Assembly (NCBI GenBank): GCA_017961015.1
Contig: JAGCYC010000007.1
Coordinates: 1 to 49,558, forward strand
Direction of reading: 5' to 3'
DNA: 49,558 nucleotides
Source: Bacteroidales bacterium
Lineage (GTDB): Bacteria; Bacteroidota; Bacteroidia; Bacteroidales; UBA932
Within the stretch, counting starts at the first letter, position 1. Each line of letters begins with the position of its first letter. A model generated the notes under the pieces. It did no database searches and was not told where the DNA came from. It saw only the letters and a list, made by a program, of their open reading frames with translations. A program made the position numbers and the translations under genes. Shown piece after piece: positions 27,381-34,642 of this stretch.

Positions 27381-28844
27381 TTAACGTATGTCGTAGTACT
27401 CGAATCCCATCATGCGGGCGAGGTCTTCAAGCTGGGGGCGCCAGTCGCCGTCGGCAATGGCGTAATGCTGCGTGGCGCCTATATTCAGGACTTTCTCCCA
27501 CAGCTCTTTCACGGGCACCACAGGCTTGAAAATGCTGTGGCTGTAGGTTGCCAGAAGGTGTTTTTTGCTGCTCTGGGGAGTATCCTTTTCGCTCAGGCTT
27601 TCGGCCAGGAAGGTAATTAGCTTGTAATTGCCGTCCTGCTCGTAAAGGCCGGCCACGGTCTTCATGCCGGGAGAGAAGCGGTACCAGGCAAAGGGGGCGC
27701 CGGCATACTTCCAGCTTGTCTTGGCAAAACGTACGTCGCGGGCAATAATCACGTTGTCCTGCCACTGAGGGTCGTTGTGGTCGTTGGGGCCGGCATGGCC
27801 TCCGGCAAAGGTGCCGAAGTCGTCCTCGATATGGAAGGGCTCTATGAAATTCACGTGTTTTCCGGAGATGAGCTTGAGGATGTAGGTTATGAGCCCGGCG
27901 CCGATATCGGCCTCGGGGACAAGGACGCTCACGTTGTCGTTGAACCATTCCGGGTAGAAGCCGGCACGGCAGCCTGCGGTGCGGAACGTGGCCTGGTCTA
28001 TGTCGTTGTATACGAAACAGTCGATATCGCTCTTCTGTGCCATGTTCTTAATTGCAAGGCTGGCCTTCACGCAGCCGATGAACTTGTCGTACTCCACATC
28101 GTCCATCATCCGGTAGCGGGAGGTGAGCTGTTGGGCATATGCTTTCACCTGCTCTTCGGGCAGGTTGTCTATTTCAGTGCCGTAGTCGCTGTAGGGGAGG
28201 TAGTGGATTTCGGGGCCGATCTTGGTGAAAAGTTCGTAATTGTCTATATAGGTGCTCCACATGGCTTCGTTCATGTTGGCCATGAGGCCCACGCTGGAGC
28301 GGCGCAGGATGGAGCGAGTGCGGGCGGCTTCGGCAAACACTTTTACCTGGGCGCTTATCTGCTCCCGGGTTCCCAGGACGGTTTTTACGCCCTCCCTGGG
28401 CACGCGTTTTACGCTGCCGGAAGCTTCCAGCGACCCTACCAGGGTGCCTGCGCACAGGTAGTCTATGAAGTCGTCTTCGTCCAGGGTGGTCTCGAAGCTC
28501 ATCCTGTCTTTGGCTACGTTGCAAAAGATAATGGGAAGCTGCGGGCAGTCCCTAAGGAAGCGTATCCAGGCAAAGTCTTCGCTCCAGCTAAGGAATTCGG
28601 CATAGACAAAGTCCACGTCGCTGGCGAAGAAGAGCTTGATGGCTTTTTCGGCATCTTCCCTTTCATACACGATTCCGGGGTCCACCAGGTCCAGGAACGG
28701 CATCGAGGCCTTTATTCCGGCCACTGCCTTTTCCTTGCGCTCGCCGTAGGTTCCGCGCGCGGGGCCCGAAAGGTTCTTGAACCGGGGCGAGGCTATAAGA
28801 AGAAGGCCCGCCCTGGCTTTACGTATCTTGGATTCTCTATTCAT
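27381..28844 (-). CDS. L-fucose/L-arabinose isomerase-like protein
   Basis: 487 residues, no signal peptide. The layout resembles the FucI/AraA superfamily: an N-terminal Rossmann-like region (AGLLLIASPRF, DVDFVYAEFL), a middle domain (IDCFVYNDIDQATFR, VSVLVPEADIGAGLITYIL) and a C-terminal barrel (FGTFAGGHAGPNDHNDP, LLATYSHSIFKPVVP, GATQHYAIADGDW). The His residues in the last three motifs suggest a metal site. It is not the orthodox FucI, which is encoded at 2202. Its ATG overlaps the MFS stop by 8 nt. Probable cytoplasmic aldose-ketose isomerase for the sugar imported by that transporter; the sugar itself is unknown. Confidence 0.7.
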   Translation of the reverse strand: MNRESKIRKARAGLLLIASPRFKNLSGPARGTYGERKEKAVAGIKASMPFLDLVDPGIVYEREDAEKAIKLFFASDVDFVYAEFLSWSEDFAWIRFLRDCPQLPIIFCNVAKDRMSFETTLDEDDFIDYLCAGTLVGSLEASGSVKRVPREGVKTVLGTREQISAQVKVFAEAARTRSILRRSSVGLMANMNEAMWSTYIDNYELFTKIGPEIHYLPYSDYGTEIDNLPEEQVKAYAQQLTSRYRMMDDVEYDKFIGCVKASLAIKNMAQKSDIDCFVYNDIDQATFRTAGCRAGFYPEWFNDNVSVLVPEADIGAGLITYILKLISGKHVNFIEPFHIEDDFGTFAGGHAGPNDHNDPQWQDNVIIARDVRFAKTSWKYAGAPFAWYRFSPGMKTVAGLYEQDGNYKLITFLAESLSEKDTPQSSKKHLLATYSHSIFKPVVPVKELWEKVLNIGATQHYAIADGDWRPQLEDLARMMGFEYYDIR

Positions 28845-30144
28845 GCTTTGTAATTTTAGAATGGTCTCGGTTGTAGTATTTGCAGCTCACCCACAGGCAT
28901 GCAAGGCCGCACAGCAGCCAGATGGCCCCGAGGATGGGGAATGTGGCGTTAAGGCTGCCTGTGGCTTCTTTTATGAGAGCCAGGATGTAGGGCGCGGTGG
29001 CTCCCACTGCAAAGCCTGTCATTATCATGGCGCTGGAGCAGCTGGCATGCAGGTGCTCCGGGGTTACGTCGTAAAGGGCTGCGTAGATGTTCGCGTCGAA
29101 AAATGCCCGGAAAAAGCCCCAGCCGGCAAAGCACAGATACAGGATCCATACATTGCCCACGGAGCCCATCAGGGGCAGGAAGGCGGCGCCCAGGATAAGG
29201 CCGGCTCCCTGGATTATCATGCGCTTGCGGGGGTCCCTGGCGGCCCATTTGTCGCTTAGCGTTCCGGCAAGGAGCACTCCGGCAAAAGCGGCCACATAGG
29301 TCCACAGCATGGAGTTGAGCCCTGCCTGTGCCCCGCTCTGGCCAAAGTTTTCCTGCAGGAAGGTGGGTACCCAGGTCATGTAGCCGGTAATTACGAAGAT
29401 GAATCCGCAGAAGCCTATTGTTACCATAAGCGCGGTGGGTGTGGTGAAAACGGTCTTGAAACCGTCCCAGATGCCCGGTTTGGCCGGCACCTGATGTACA
29501 GCGCTCCCGGTCAAATTATTTTTAGGGACGGTGCCCGAAAAACCAATTTGCCCGTACGCTCCAACTTCTTGCTGCGGTGCGTCCTTAAGCCTGAAGGCCA
29601 TTATAGCGGCCCAGACAACGCCCGCGCCGCCGAAGATATAGAAGGCGTACTGCCAGCCCAGGTGGTCGCCTATGTATCCGGCCAGCCAGCCGGCGAGGAT
29701 TACTCCCACATAGTAGGATGTCTGGTGTACGGACATGGCCCTGGCACGCGTGTCGGTGTGATATTGCCCAAGAAGGGAATAGTTGGCAGGGCCGAAGAAG
29801 GCTTCGCCGCCGCCGGTTGCGACCGAACGGGTGAGTATAAGGAGAAACACTCCGTTGGCAAGGCCGGTGAGCATGGTGGCAACGCTCCAGAACAGTATGC
29901 TCAGGGTAGTAACCCATTTACGGCTGAAGCGGTCTCCCAACCAGCCGCCGATAGGAACCATTACGGCATAGAAGAGGTTGAAGAAAACGGCGATAAGGCT
30001 TACGGACGAGTCCGTGAGGCCCAGGCTGTCCCTTATCAGGGGCAGTACCGAGTTGAATACCTGCCGGTCTCCCTGATTAAGAAGATATGCCACCCATAGC
30101 AGGGCCAGCACTTCCCACTTGTACCAATTCGCTCTGTTTTTCAT
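28837..30144 (-). CDS. MFS transporter, ACS-like (hexuronate/organic-anion type)
   Basis: 435 residues from the ATG at 30144 (MKNRANWYKWEV); the frame extends 21 nt further upstream but that would cover the operator repeat. It has twelve predicted membrane segments and the MFS loop 2-3 signature (GWLGDRFSRKWV). The N-terminal YLLNQGDRQVFNSVLP resembles the anion:cation symporter family that takes hexuronates, galactonate and related acids. First gene of the 12-gene PUL operon, with the operon promoter and operator directly upstream. It may import an acidic or phosphorylated sugar released in the periplasm, which is inference. Confidence 0.8.
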   Translation of the reverse strand: MKNRANWYKWEVLALLWVAYLLNQGDRQVFNSVLPLIRDSLGLTDSSVSLIAVFFNLFYAVMVPIGGWLGDRFSRKWVTTLSILFWSVATMLTGLANGVFLLILTRSVATGGGEAFFGPANYSLLGQYHTDTRARAMSVHQTSYYVGVILAGWLAGYIGDHLGWQYAFYIFGGAGVVWAAIMAFRLKDAPQQEVGAYGQIGFSGTVPKNNLTGSAVHQVPAKPGIWDGFKTVFTTPTALMVTIGFCGFIFVITGYMTWVPTFLQENFGQSGAQAGLNSMLWTYVAAFAGVLLAGTLSDKWAARDPRKRMIIQGAGLILGAAFLPLMGSVGNVWILYLCFAGWGFFRAFFDANIYAALYDVTPEHLHASCSSAMIMTGFAVGATAPYILALIKEATGSLNATFPILGAIWLLCGLACLWVSCKYYNRDHSKITKHE

Positions 30145-30162
30145 CTGTGGTGTTCTGTGGTG
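30145..30162 (-). promoter_or_regulatory. Direct-repeat operator candidate, copy 2 (main PUL promoter)
   Basis: Gene-sense CACCACAG-AA-CACCACAG is a perfect 8-bp direct repeat with 10-bp period. It fills the whole interval between the -7 box (ends 30163) and the start codon (30144), so a bound factor would block both initiation and ribosome access. Confidence 0.65.
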
Positions 30163-30192
30163 CAAAATTAGAAATAAATATTGGTTTTACAA
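30163..30192 (-). promoter_or_regulatory. Promoter of the 12-gene PUL operon
   Basis: Minus-strand TTG (30192-30190), a 19-nt spacer and TAATTTTG (30170-30163). This is the only clear promoter upstream of the MFS gene. The genes behind it are separated by at most 24 nt or overlap, so it probably drives everything to 10038. Confidence 0.7.
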
Positions 30193-30211
30193 TGCAATAG
30201 GCAGCTTAATG

Positions 30212-31294
30212 TCAAAGGCCGAAGTACTCGCGGTAGCGGTCGTACAGGTGCCCCGCCTGGGGGTAGGCGCTCTGGGGGCTCATGAAGTGGCTGAACTCGA
30301 AGGTGATGGCCTTGTCGTAGCCGCAGCGCTTAGCAGCCTCCAGTTTAAGGCGCAGCTTGTCGAACTTGATGGGGAGAAAGCGTATGGGCATGTCGCGGTC
30401 GAAGGTTTCGGCATTGGTCCAGCACTCGATGCCGTAGCGGTCGGCAAGTTTCTTGTTCACGCTGAAGAAGGCGTCAAGCTCGTCGTAGTCTATGTGGCCG
30501 TCCTGGAAGGCGCAGGCGTCTACATATTCGTGTATTCCGTCGAAGATTTCGTTCCATTCCTTTTCGTGCTGGGCCACGGATACGGCCTCCTCCTTGGTCA
30601 TCTTTCCGCTTCCCATCACCGCCTTTTTGCCGTCTATCCAGGGAGAGATGAAGGTGGGCAGCCCGTCCGACACTTCCTTGCACTGGCGGCCCATGGTCCG
30701 GAAACTCTCTATGGCTCCGCGGGTTGCACGCGATATTTCGCCGGAAATGTACCAGCCGCCGAAACTCCGGTACTTGGAGCCGTAGCGCTCCCATATCTCG
30801 TCTATCACGTACTTGTTGGCCTCCACCTCATAGCTCATGTCGCCGGTGTCCCAGTATTTTCCGGAGTCGTAAAGGCCCAACATGAAGGTCATGCCGTATT
30901 TGTCGGCAAGCCTGCAGAACATGTCGATAAGGTCTACAGAGGGCATGTAGCAGCCTTTTTTGAGAAGATAGGGGCTGGGATAGGTTATGAATTTGCGATA
31001 TCCGCAGCGGATAACGGTAACGGTGTTTATGCCTATTGCCTTCATGTAGCGGAAGTCGCGGTCCCATTCGGCCTCGCCCCAGTTCTGGTGGGGAATGTCG
31101 TGGGAAATCTCGTCCAGGAAGGTGCCCGTGATGGGAAGCGCGTTATTGGACGGGACAATGAGTGAACTGTGGATGGAAGAGTCCAGTTCTATCCCATACT
31201 TGTCCTTCCCGGGACCCTTGCATCCGACTGCGGCGAGAGGCGCTGCGGCAGCTGCAAGAACTCCTTTTTTCAAAAAAGACCGGCGGTTTTCCAT
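30212..31294 (-). CDS. DUF4434-type TIM-barrel lipoprotein (putative glycoside hydrolase)
   Basis: 360 residues from the ATG at 31294. The N-terminus MENRRSFLKKG followed by a hydrophobic Ala-rich run and AVGCKG looks like a twin-arginine-type lipoprotein signal. The mature part opens with ITGTFLDEI and EWDRDFRYMKAIGINTVTVIRCG, then GWYISGEISRATRG and AFQDGHIDYDELDAFF. These features fit the DUF4434 family of predicted TIM-barrel hydrolases. Glu in YISGEIS is a candidate catalytic residue. Monocistronic; it has its own promoter and operator repeat and is divergent from the AGE operon. Confidence 0.7.
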   Translation of the reverse strand: MENRRSFLKKGVLAAAAAPLAAVGCKGPGKDKYGIELDSSIHSSLIVPSNNALPITGTFLDEISHDIPHQNWGEAEWDRDFRYMKAIGINTVTVIRCGYRKFITYPSPYLLKKGCYMPSVDLIDMFCRLADKYGMTFMLGLYDSGKYWDTGDMSYEVEANKYVIDEIWERYGSKYRSFGGWYISGEISRATRGAIESFRTMGRQCKEVSDGLPTFISPWIDGKKAVMGSGKMTKEEAVSVAQHEKEWNEIFDGIHEYVDACAFQDGHIDYDELDAFFSVNKKLADRYGIECWTNAETFDRDMPIRFLPIKFDKLRLKLEAAKRCGYDKAITFEFSHFMSPQSAYPQAGHLYDRYREYFGL

Positions 31295-31296
31295 AG

Positions 31297-31314
31297 CTGT
31301 GGTGTGCTGTGTTT
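31297..31314 (-). promoter_or_regulatory. Direct-repeat operator candidate, copy 3
   Basis: Gene-sense AAACACAG-CA-CACCACAG ends 2 nt before the ATG at 31294. It also lies about 20 nt upstream of the plus-strand -7 box at 31336, so it could control both divergent units. Confidence 0.55.
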
Positions 31315-31326
31315 CTTTTTTCCAAG

Positions 31327-31357
31327 CAAAAGTATTATTTTTGTCCGGAAAAAACAA
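31327..31357 (-). promoter_or_regulatory. Promoter of the DUF4434 gene
   Basis: Minus-strand TTG (31357-31355), 20-nt spacer, TACTTTTG (31334-31327), an exact -7 match. The two divergent promoters interleave within 31 nt. Confidence 0.65.
31336..31343 (+). promoter_or_regulatory. -7 box of the AGE-GH127 operon
   Basis: TATTTTTG, exact TAnnTTTG, 27 nt before the ATG at 31371. No convincing -33 TTG is seen, which fits a promoter that needs an activator or is controlled through the adjacent repeat. Confidence 0.5.
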
Positions 31358-31370
31358 GTAAAATCGGACT

Positions 31371-32555
31371 ATGAACAAACAGGAATTTGCCGCAATGGCA
31401 AAACGTTATCGGCAGGAACTGTACCAGAATGTCCTGCCTTTCTGGCTGGAACGTTCCCAGGACCGCGAATTCGGAGGATATTTCACCTGCCTGGGCCGCG
31501 ACGGTTCAGTCTTCGACACGGACAAGTTCGTATGGCTCCAGGGAAGGGAAGTGTGGATGTTTGCCATGCTGTACAACAAGGTAGAAAAGAATCCCGCGTG
31601 GCTGGATTGCGCCCTTCAGGGCGGCCGCTTTCTGGAAAAGTACGGCCACGACGGCAATTACGACTTCTATTTTTCGCTCACCCGTGAAGGCAAGCCCATC
31701 ATAGCCCCTTACAACATTTTCTCCAACACCTTTGCCTGCATGGGATTTGCCCAGCTGGCCGTTGCAACCGGCGACTCTCACTGGGCGCAGCTGGCCCGGG
31801 AAACCTTCCGGCGCATACTGGAGCGGCGCTCCAACCCCAAAGGCCCGTGGCTTAAGTCCGTGCCCGGAACGCGCCCCATGAAGGATTTCGCCCTTCCCAT
31901 GATCATATGCAACATGGCCCTGGAGGTAGAGCCCATCATCGAGGACAAGGCCCTTCTGGACAAAACCATAGACGAAGCCCTTCACGAGGTGTTCGACGTC
32001 TTTTACCAGCCCGATCTGGGCGTAATGGTGGAAAACCTGGCCCCGGACGGCAGTCTTCTGGACTGCTTCGAAGGCCGCCGGGTGAACCCCGGTCACGACC
32101 TGGAGGCCCTCTGGTTCATGATGAACCTGGGCCTGCGCCTTCACAGGAAAGACATAATAGACAAGAGCATGGAAATTGCGCTCCGTGTCATAGACTACGG
32201 CTGGGACAAGGAGTACGGCGGCATTTTCTATTTCATGGACCGCAAGGGCTATCCCACCCAGGAACTGGAGTGGGACCAGAAACTTTGGTGGGTGCATCTG
32301 GAAAGCGCAATAGCCATGATAAAGGGCTATCAGCTCACCGGAAACGAAAAAGCCCTGGAATGGTTCCTCAGGCTGGACGACTATCTGTGGACCCGTTTCA
32401 AGGACCCCGACTATCCCGAGTGGTTCGGCTATCTTAACCGCCGCGGGGAGGTCCTGCTGCCCCTCAAGGGCGGCAAGTGGAAGGGCTGCTTCCATGTGCC
32501 AAGAGGCCTTTATCAGATAGGAACCATCCTCCAGGACATAGCCGACAACCGTTAA
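31371..32555 (+). CDS. N-acylglucosamine 2-epimerase (AGE) family protein
   Basis: 394 residues, full length for the AGE (alpha/alpha)6 barrel. Catalytic-type His residues are visible in VNPGHDLEALWF, KLWWVHLESAIAM and GCFHVPRGLYQI; GREVWMFAMLYN and NIFSNTFACMGF are also family signatures. In Bacteroides sialic acid loci this type interconverts ManNAc and GlcNAc. Other members act on mannose/glucose or cellobiose. No signal peptide, so it is cytoplasmic. First gene of a four-gene operon (gaps 12 nt, 5 nt, then 4-nt overlap). With GH89, GH20 and the ROK kinase nearby, HexNAc is the most economical substrate. Confidence 0.85.
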   Translation: MNKQEFAAMAKRYRQELYQNVLPFWLERSQDREFGGYFTCLGRDGSVFDTDKFVWLQGREVWMFAMLYNKVEKNPAWLDCALQGGRFLEKYGHDGNYDFYFSLTREGKPIIAPYNIFSNTFACMGFAQLAVATGDSHWAQLARETFRRILERRSNPKGPWLKSVPGTRPMKDFALPMIICNMALEVEPIIEDKALLDKTIDEALHEVFDVFYQPDLGVMVENLAPDGSLLDCFEGRRVNPGHDLEALWFMMNLGLRLHRKDIIDKSMEIALRVIDYGWDKEYGGIFYFMDRKGYPTQELEWDQKLWWVHLESAIAMIKGYQLTGNEKALEWFLRLDDYLWTRFKDPDYPEWFGYLNRRGEVLLPLKGGKWKGCFHVPRGLYQIGTILQDIADNR

Positions 32556-32567
32556 ACTGCCCCTGCC

Positions 32568-33818
32568 ATGAGTAAAGTGAGTGCAAAAGTGCTTTTCATC
32601 GCCCTTGTGGCGGCCCTTGGCGGTATCCTTTTCGGATACGACACCGCCGTAATTTCCGGAACTACCGAGGTGGTGCGCCTGCAGTTCGGCCTGGGGACGG
32701 GCGGCGAGGGCTGGTATGTGGGCTGCGCCCTTATCGGCTCCATTCTGGGTGTTCTTATTGCAGGCATGCTCTCCGATTTTCTGGGGCGCAAGAAAACCAT
32801 GCTCATATCGGCCCTGCTTTTTTCGGTATCGGCAATAGGATGCGCCTTCTGCGCCGATTTTACCCAGCTGGTGCTGTTTAGGATAGTGGGAGGCTTCGGG
32901 ATAGGAATTGTTTCAATCGTATCGCCGGTCTATATCTCCGAGGTTTCTCCTGCAGAGGTCCGTGGCACCATGGTGAGCCTTTACCAGCTTTTCATCACTA
33001 TAGGCTTCCTGCTGGCCTACCTTGCCAATTTCCTCATCCTCAAGGGTACTTCCATGCCGGATTACTGGAGGCCGATGCTCGGGGCCGAGGCTGTCCCCGA
33101 CATCCTGTTCCTGGTGCTCATTTTCTTCATACCTGAAAGTCCCCGCTGGCTTGCTGTCCGGGGGCAGCGCCAAGATAACAGCGAAGCTTGGAAGGCCTTA
33201 CGGGAAAAGGGAATCCTCAGAGCCGTTCTCATCGGCAGTGCAATAGCCATCCTTGGACAGTTCATGGGAGTGAACGCCGTCTTGTACTACGGTCCCAAGA
33301 TTTTTGCCGATGCCGGCTTCCCCGACCCTCTGTTCTCCACTGTCCTGGTGGGCGTGGTGAATATGCTCACCACTGTTATTGCGCTTGTGATAATAGACAA
33401 GGTGGGGCGCAAGAATCTGGTGTGGTGGGGCGTCGGAGGCATGATTGTGTGCCTTCTGATGATAGGCCTTTACTTCCTGCCCCGGACGCATCTTCCCAAC
33501 GCATTCATGCTCACCTTCTTCCTTCTGTACGTGTTCTGCACGGCCATATCCATAAGCGCCGTGGTGTTCGTGCTCCTGAGCGAGATGTACCCCAACCGGG
33601 TGCGCGGCCTGGCCATGTCCATCGCGGGCTTTGCCCTGTGGATAGGGACCTACCTTATTGGCCAGCTCACCCCCTGGATGCTGGAGAACCTTACTCCTGC
33701 GGGCACCTTCTTCTTGTTTGCCTTCATGTGCGTTCCGTACCTGATTATTATGTATAAGTACGTGCCCGACACAACCGGAAAGTCACTGGAAGAAATCGAG
33801 GCATACTGGAAACGCTAG
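32568..33818 (+). CDS. Sugar porter family MFS transporter
   Basis: 416 residues, 12 membrane segments. Sugar-porter signatures: GYDTAVISGT in TM1, DFLGRKKTM between TM2 and TM3, YISEVSPAEVRGTMVSLYQL, PESPRWL before the central loop, and PDTTGKSLEEIE at the C-terminus. The central loop is short for the XylE/GLUT group. Expected to take a neutral monosaccharide across the inner membrane by proton symport. It sits between the AGE and epimerase-like genes, so its substrate is probably the sugar those enzymes process. Confidence 0.88.
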   Translation: MSKVSAKVLFIALVAALGGILFGYDTAVISGTTEVVRLQFGLGTGGEGWYVGCALIGSILGVLIAGMLSDFLGRKKTMLISALLFSVSAIGCAFCADFTQLVLFRIVGGFGIGIVSIVSPVYISEVSPAEVRGTMVSLYQLFITIGFLLAYLANFLILKGTSMPDYWRPMLGAEAVPDILFLVLIFFIPESPRWLAVRGQRQDNSEAWKALREKGILRAVLIGSAIAILGQFMGVNAVLYYGPKIFADAGFPDPLFSTVLVGVVNMLTTVIALVIIDKVGRKNLVWWGVGGMIVCLLMIGLYFLPRTHLPNAFMLTFFLLYVFCTAISISAVVFVLLSEMYPNRVRGLAMSIAGFALWIGTYLIGQLTPWMLENLTPAGTFFLFAFMCVPYLIIMYKYVPDTTGKSLEEIEAYWKR

Positions 33819-33823
33819 CCCCT

Positions 33824-34642
33824 ATGAAACTGGAGCTTCACCTGCCCACCGACGGCTTCTACCAAGGAACGCGCTTCGACAGGAGCGGCATTTTCCGTTC
33901 GCTCCAGTTCAGGGGCACGGAGCTTTGCGGCCCCTGGTTCCAGCGTTACGACCCCTTTATGCACGATGCCGTGAAGGGGCCTGCGGAAGAATTCTCTCCC
34001 GTTCTGCTGGACGGCCTGTGGCTGAAACCCGGCGTGGGCCTTCTGATGCCCGACTCCCAGCCCTACGACCGTTTCAAGCTATACCCTCTGGCCGATCCGG
34101 GCCGATGGGAAACCGACGGCTCTCGCTTCAACCATTATCTCGAGGGGTGCTACGACTATGTGAAAGAAATTGCGGTTACCGGGGAAAGCAGCTTCGAGAT
34201 CCGGCATACCCTGAAAGCATTCGTGGACCTTCAGGGCAGTGTGTACAATCATAATTTCTTCACCATGGGGAAAATGGCGGTAACTCCTTCGCGCCTTATC
34301 GATTTCCCCTTCCGGCCCGAAGGCGGCTGGCGTGCCCGCTACGACAGCGTGGCCTTCACCCCCTGTGGTGTACGTTTCTCCCGCGCCCTTGTGGAAGGGG
34401 AGTCGGTGTATTGCGGCAATATCCACGAGGCGGCAGGGGAGGGAATGCCCTATACGATGCGCCTGAGTGAAGGCCCTCTTTCCGTAACTATAAAAGGAGA
34501 TGTCCCGGTACAAAAAACAGTTCTGTGGGCAAACCACCGCATAGCATGCCTGGAGCCGTACAACAGTATAGACCTTGGCGCCGGGCAGACTTTTTGCTGG
34601 AAGATTGAATACACGCTTGAAAATAATCCCGTACTGCCATGA
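33824..34642 (+). CDS. Aldose-1-epimerase-like (mutarotase fold) protein
   Basis: 272 residues without signal peptide or membrane segment. The beta-rich pattern, the placement of His in DLQGSVYNHNFFTMG and the closing SIDLGAGQTFCWKIEYTL resemble galactose-mutarotase-fold proteins, but the canonical motifs are weak. It may interconvert sugar anomers before the AGE step. It is 5 nt after the sugar porter and overlaps the GH127 gene by ATGA. Assignment is tentative. Confidence 0.5.
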   Translation: MKLELHLPTDGFYQGTRFDRSGIFRSLQFRGTELCGPWFQRYDPFMHDAVKGPAEEFSPVLLDGLWLKPGVGLLMPDSQPYDRFKLYPLADPGRWETDGSRFNHYLEGCYDYVKEIAVTGESSFEIRHTLKAFVDLQGSVYNHNFFTMGKMAVTPSRLIDFPFRPEGGWRARYDSVAFTPCGVRFSRALVEGESVYCGNIHEAAGEGMPYTMRLSEGPLSVTIKGDVPVQKTVLWANHRIACLEPYNSIDLGAGQTFCWKIEYTLENNPVLP

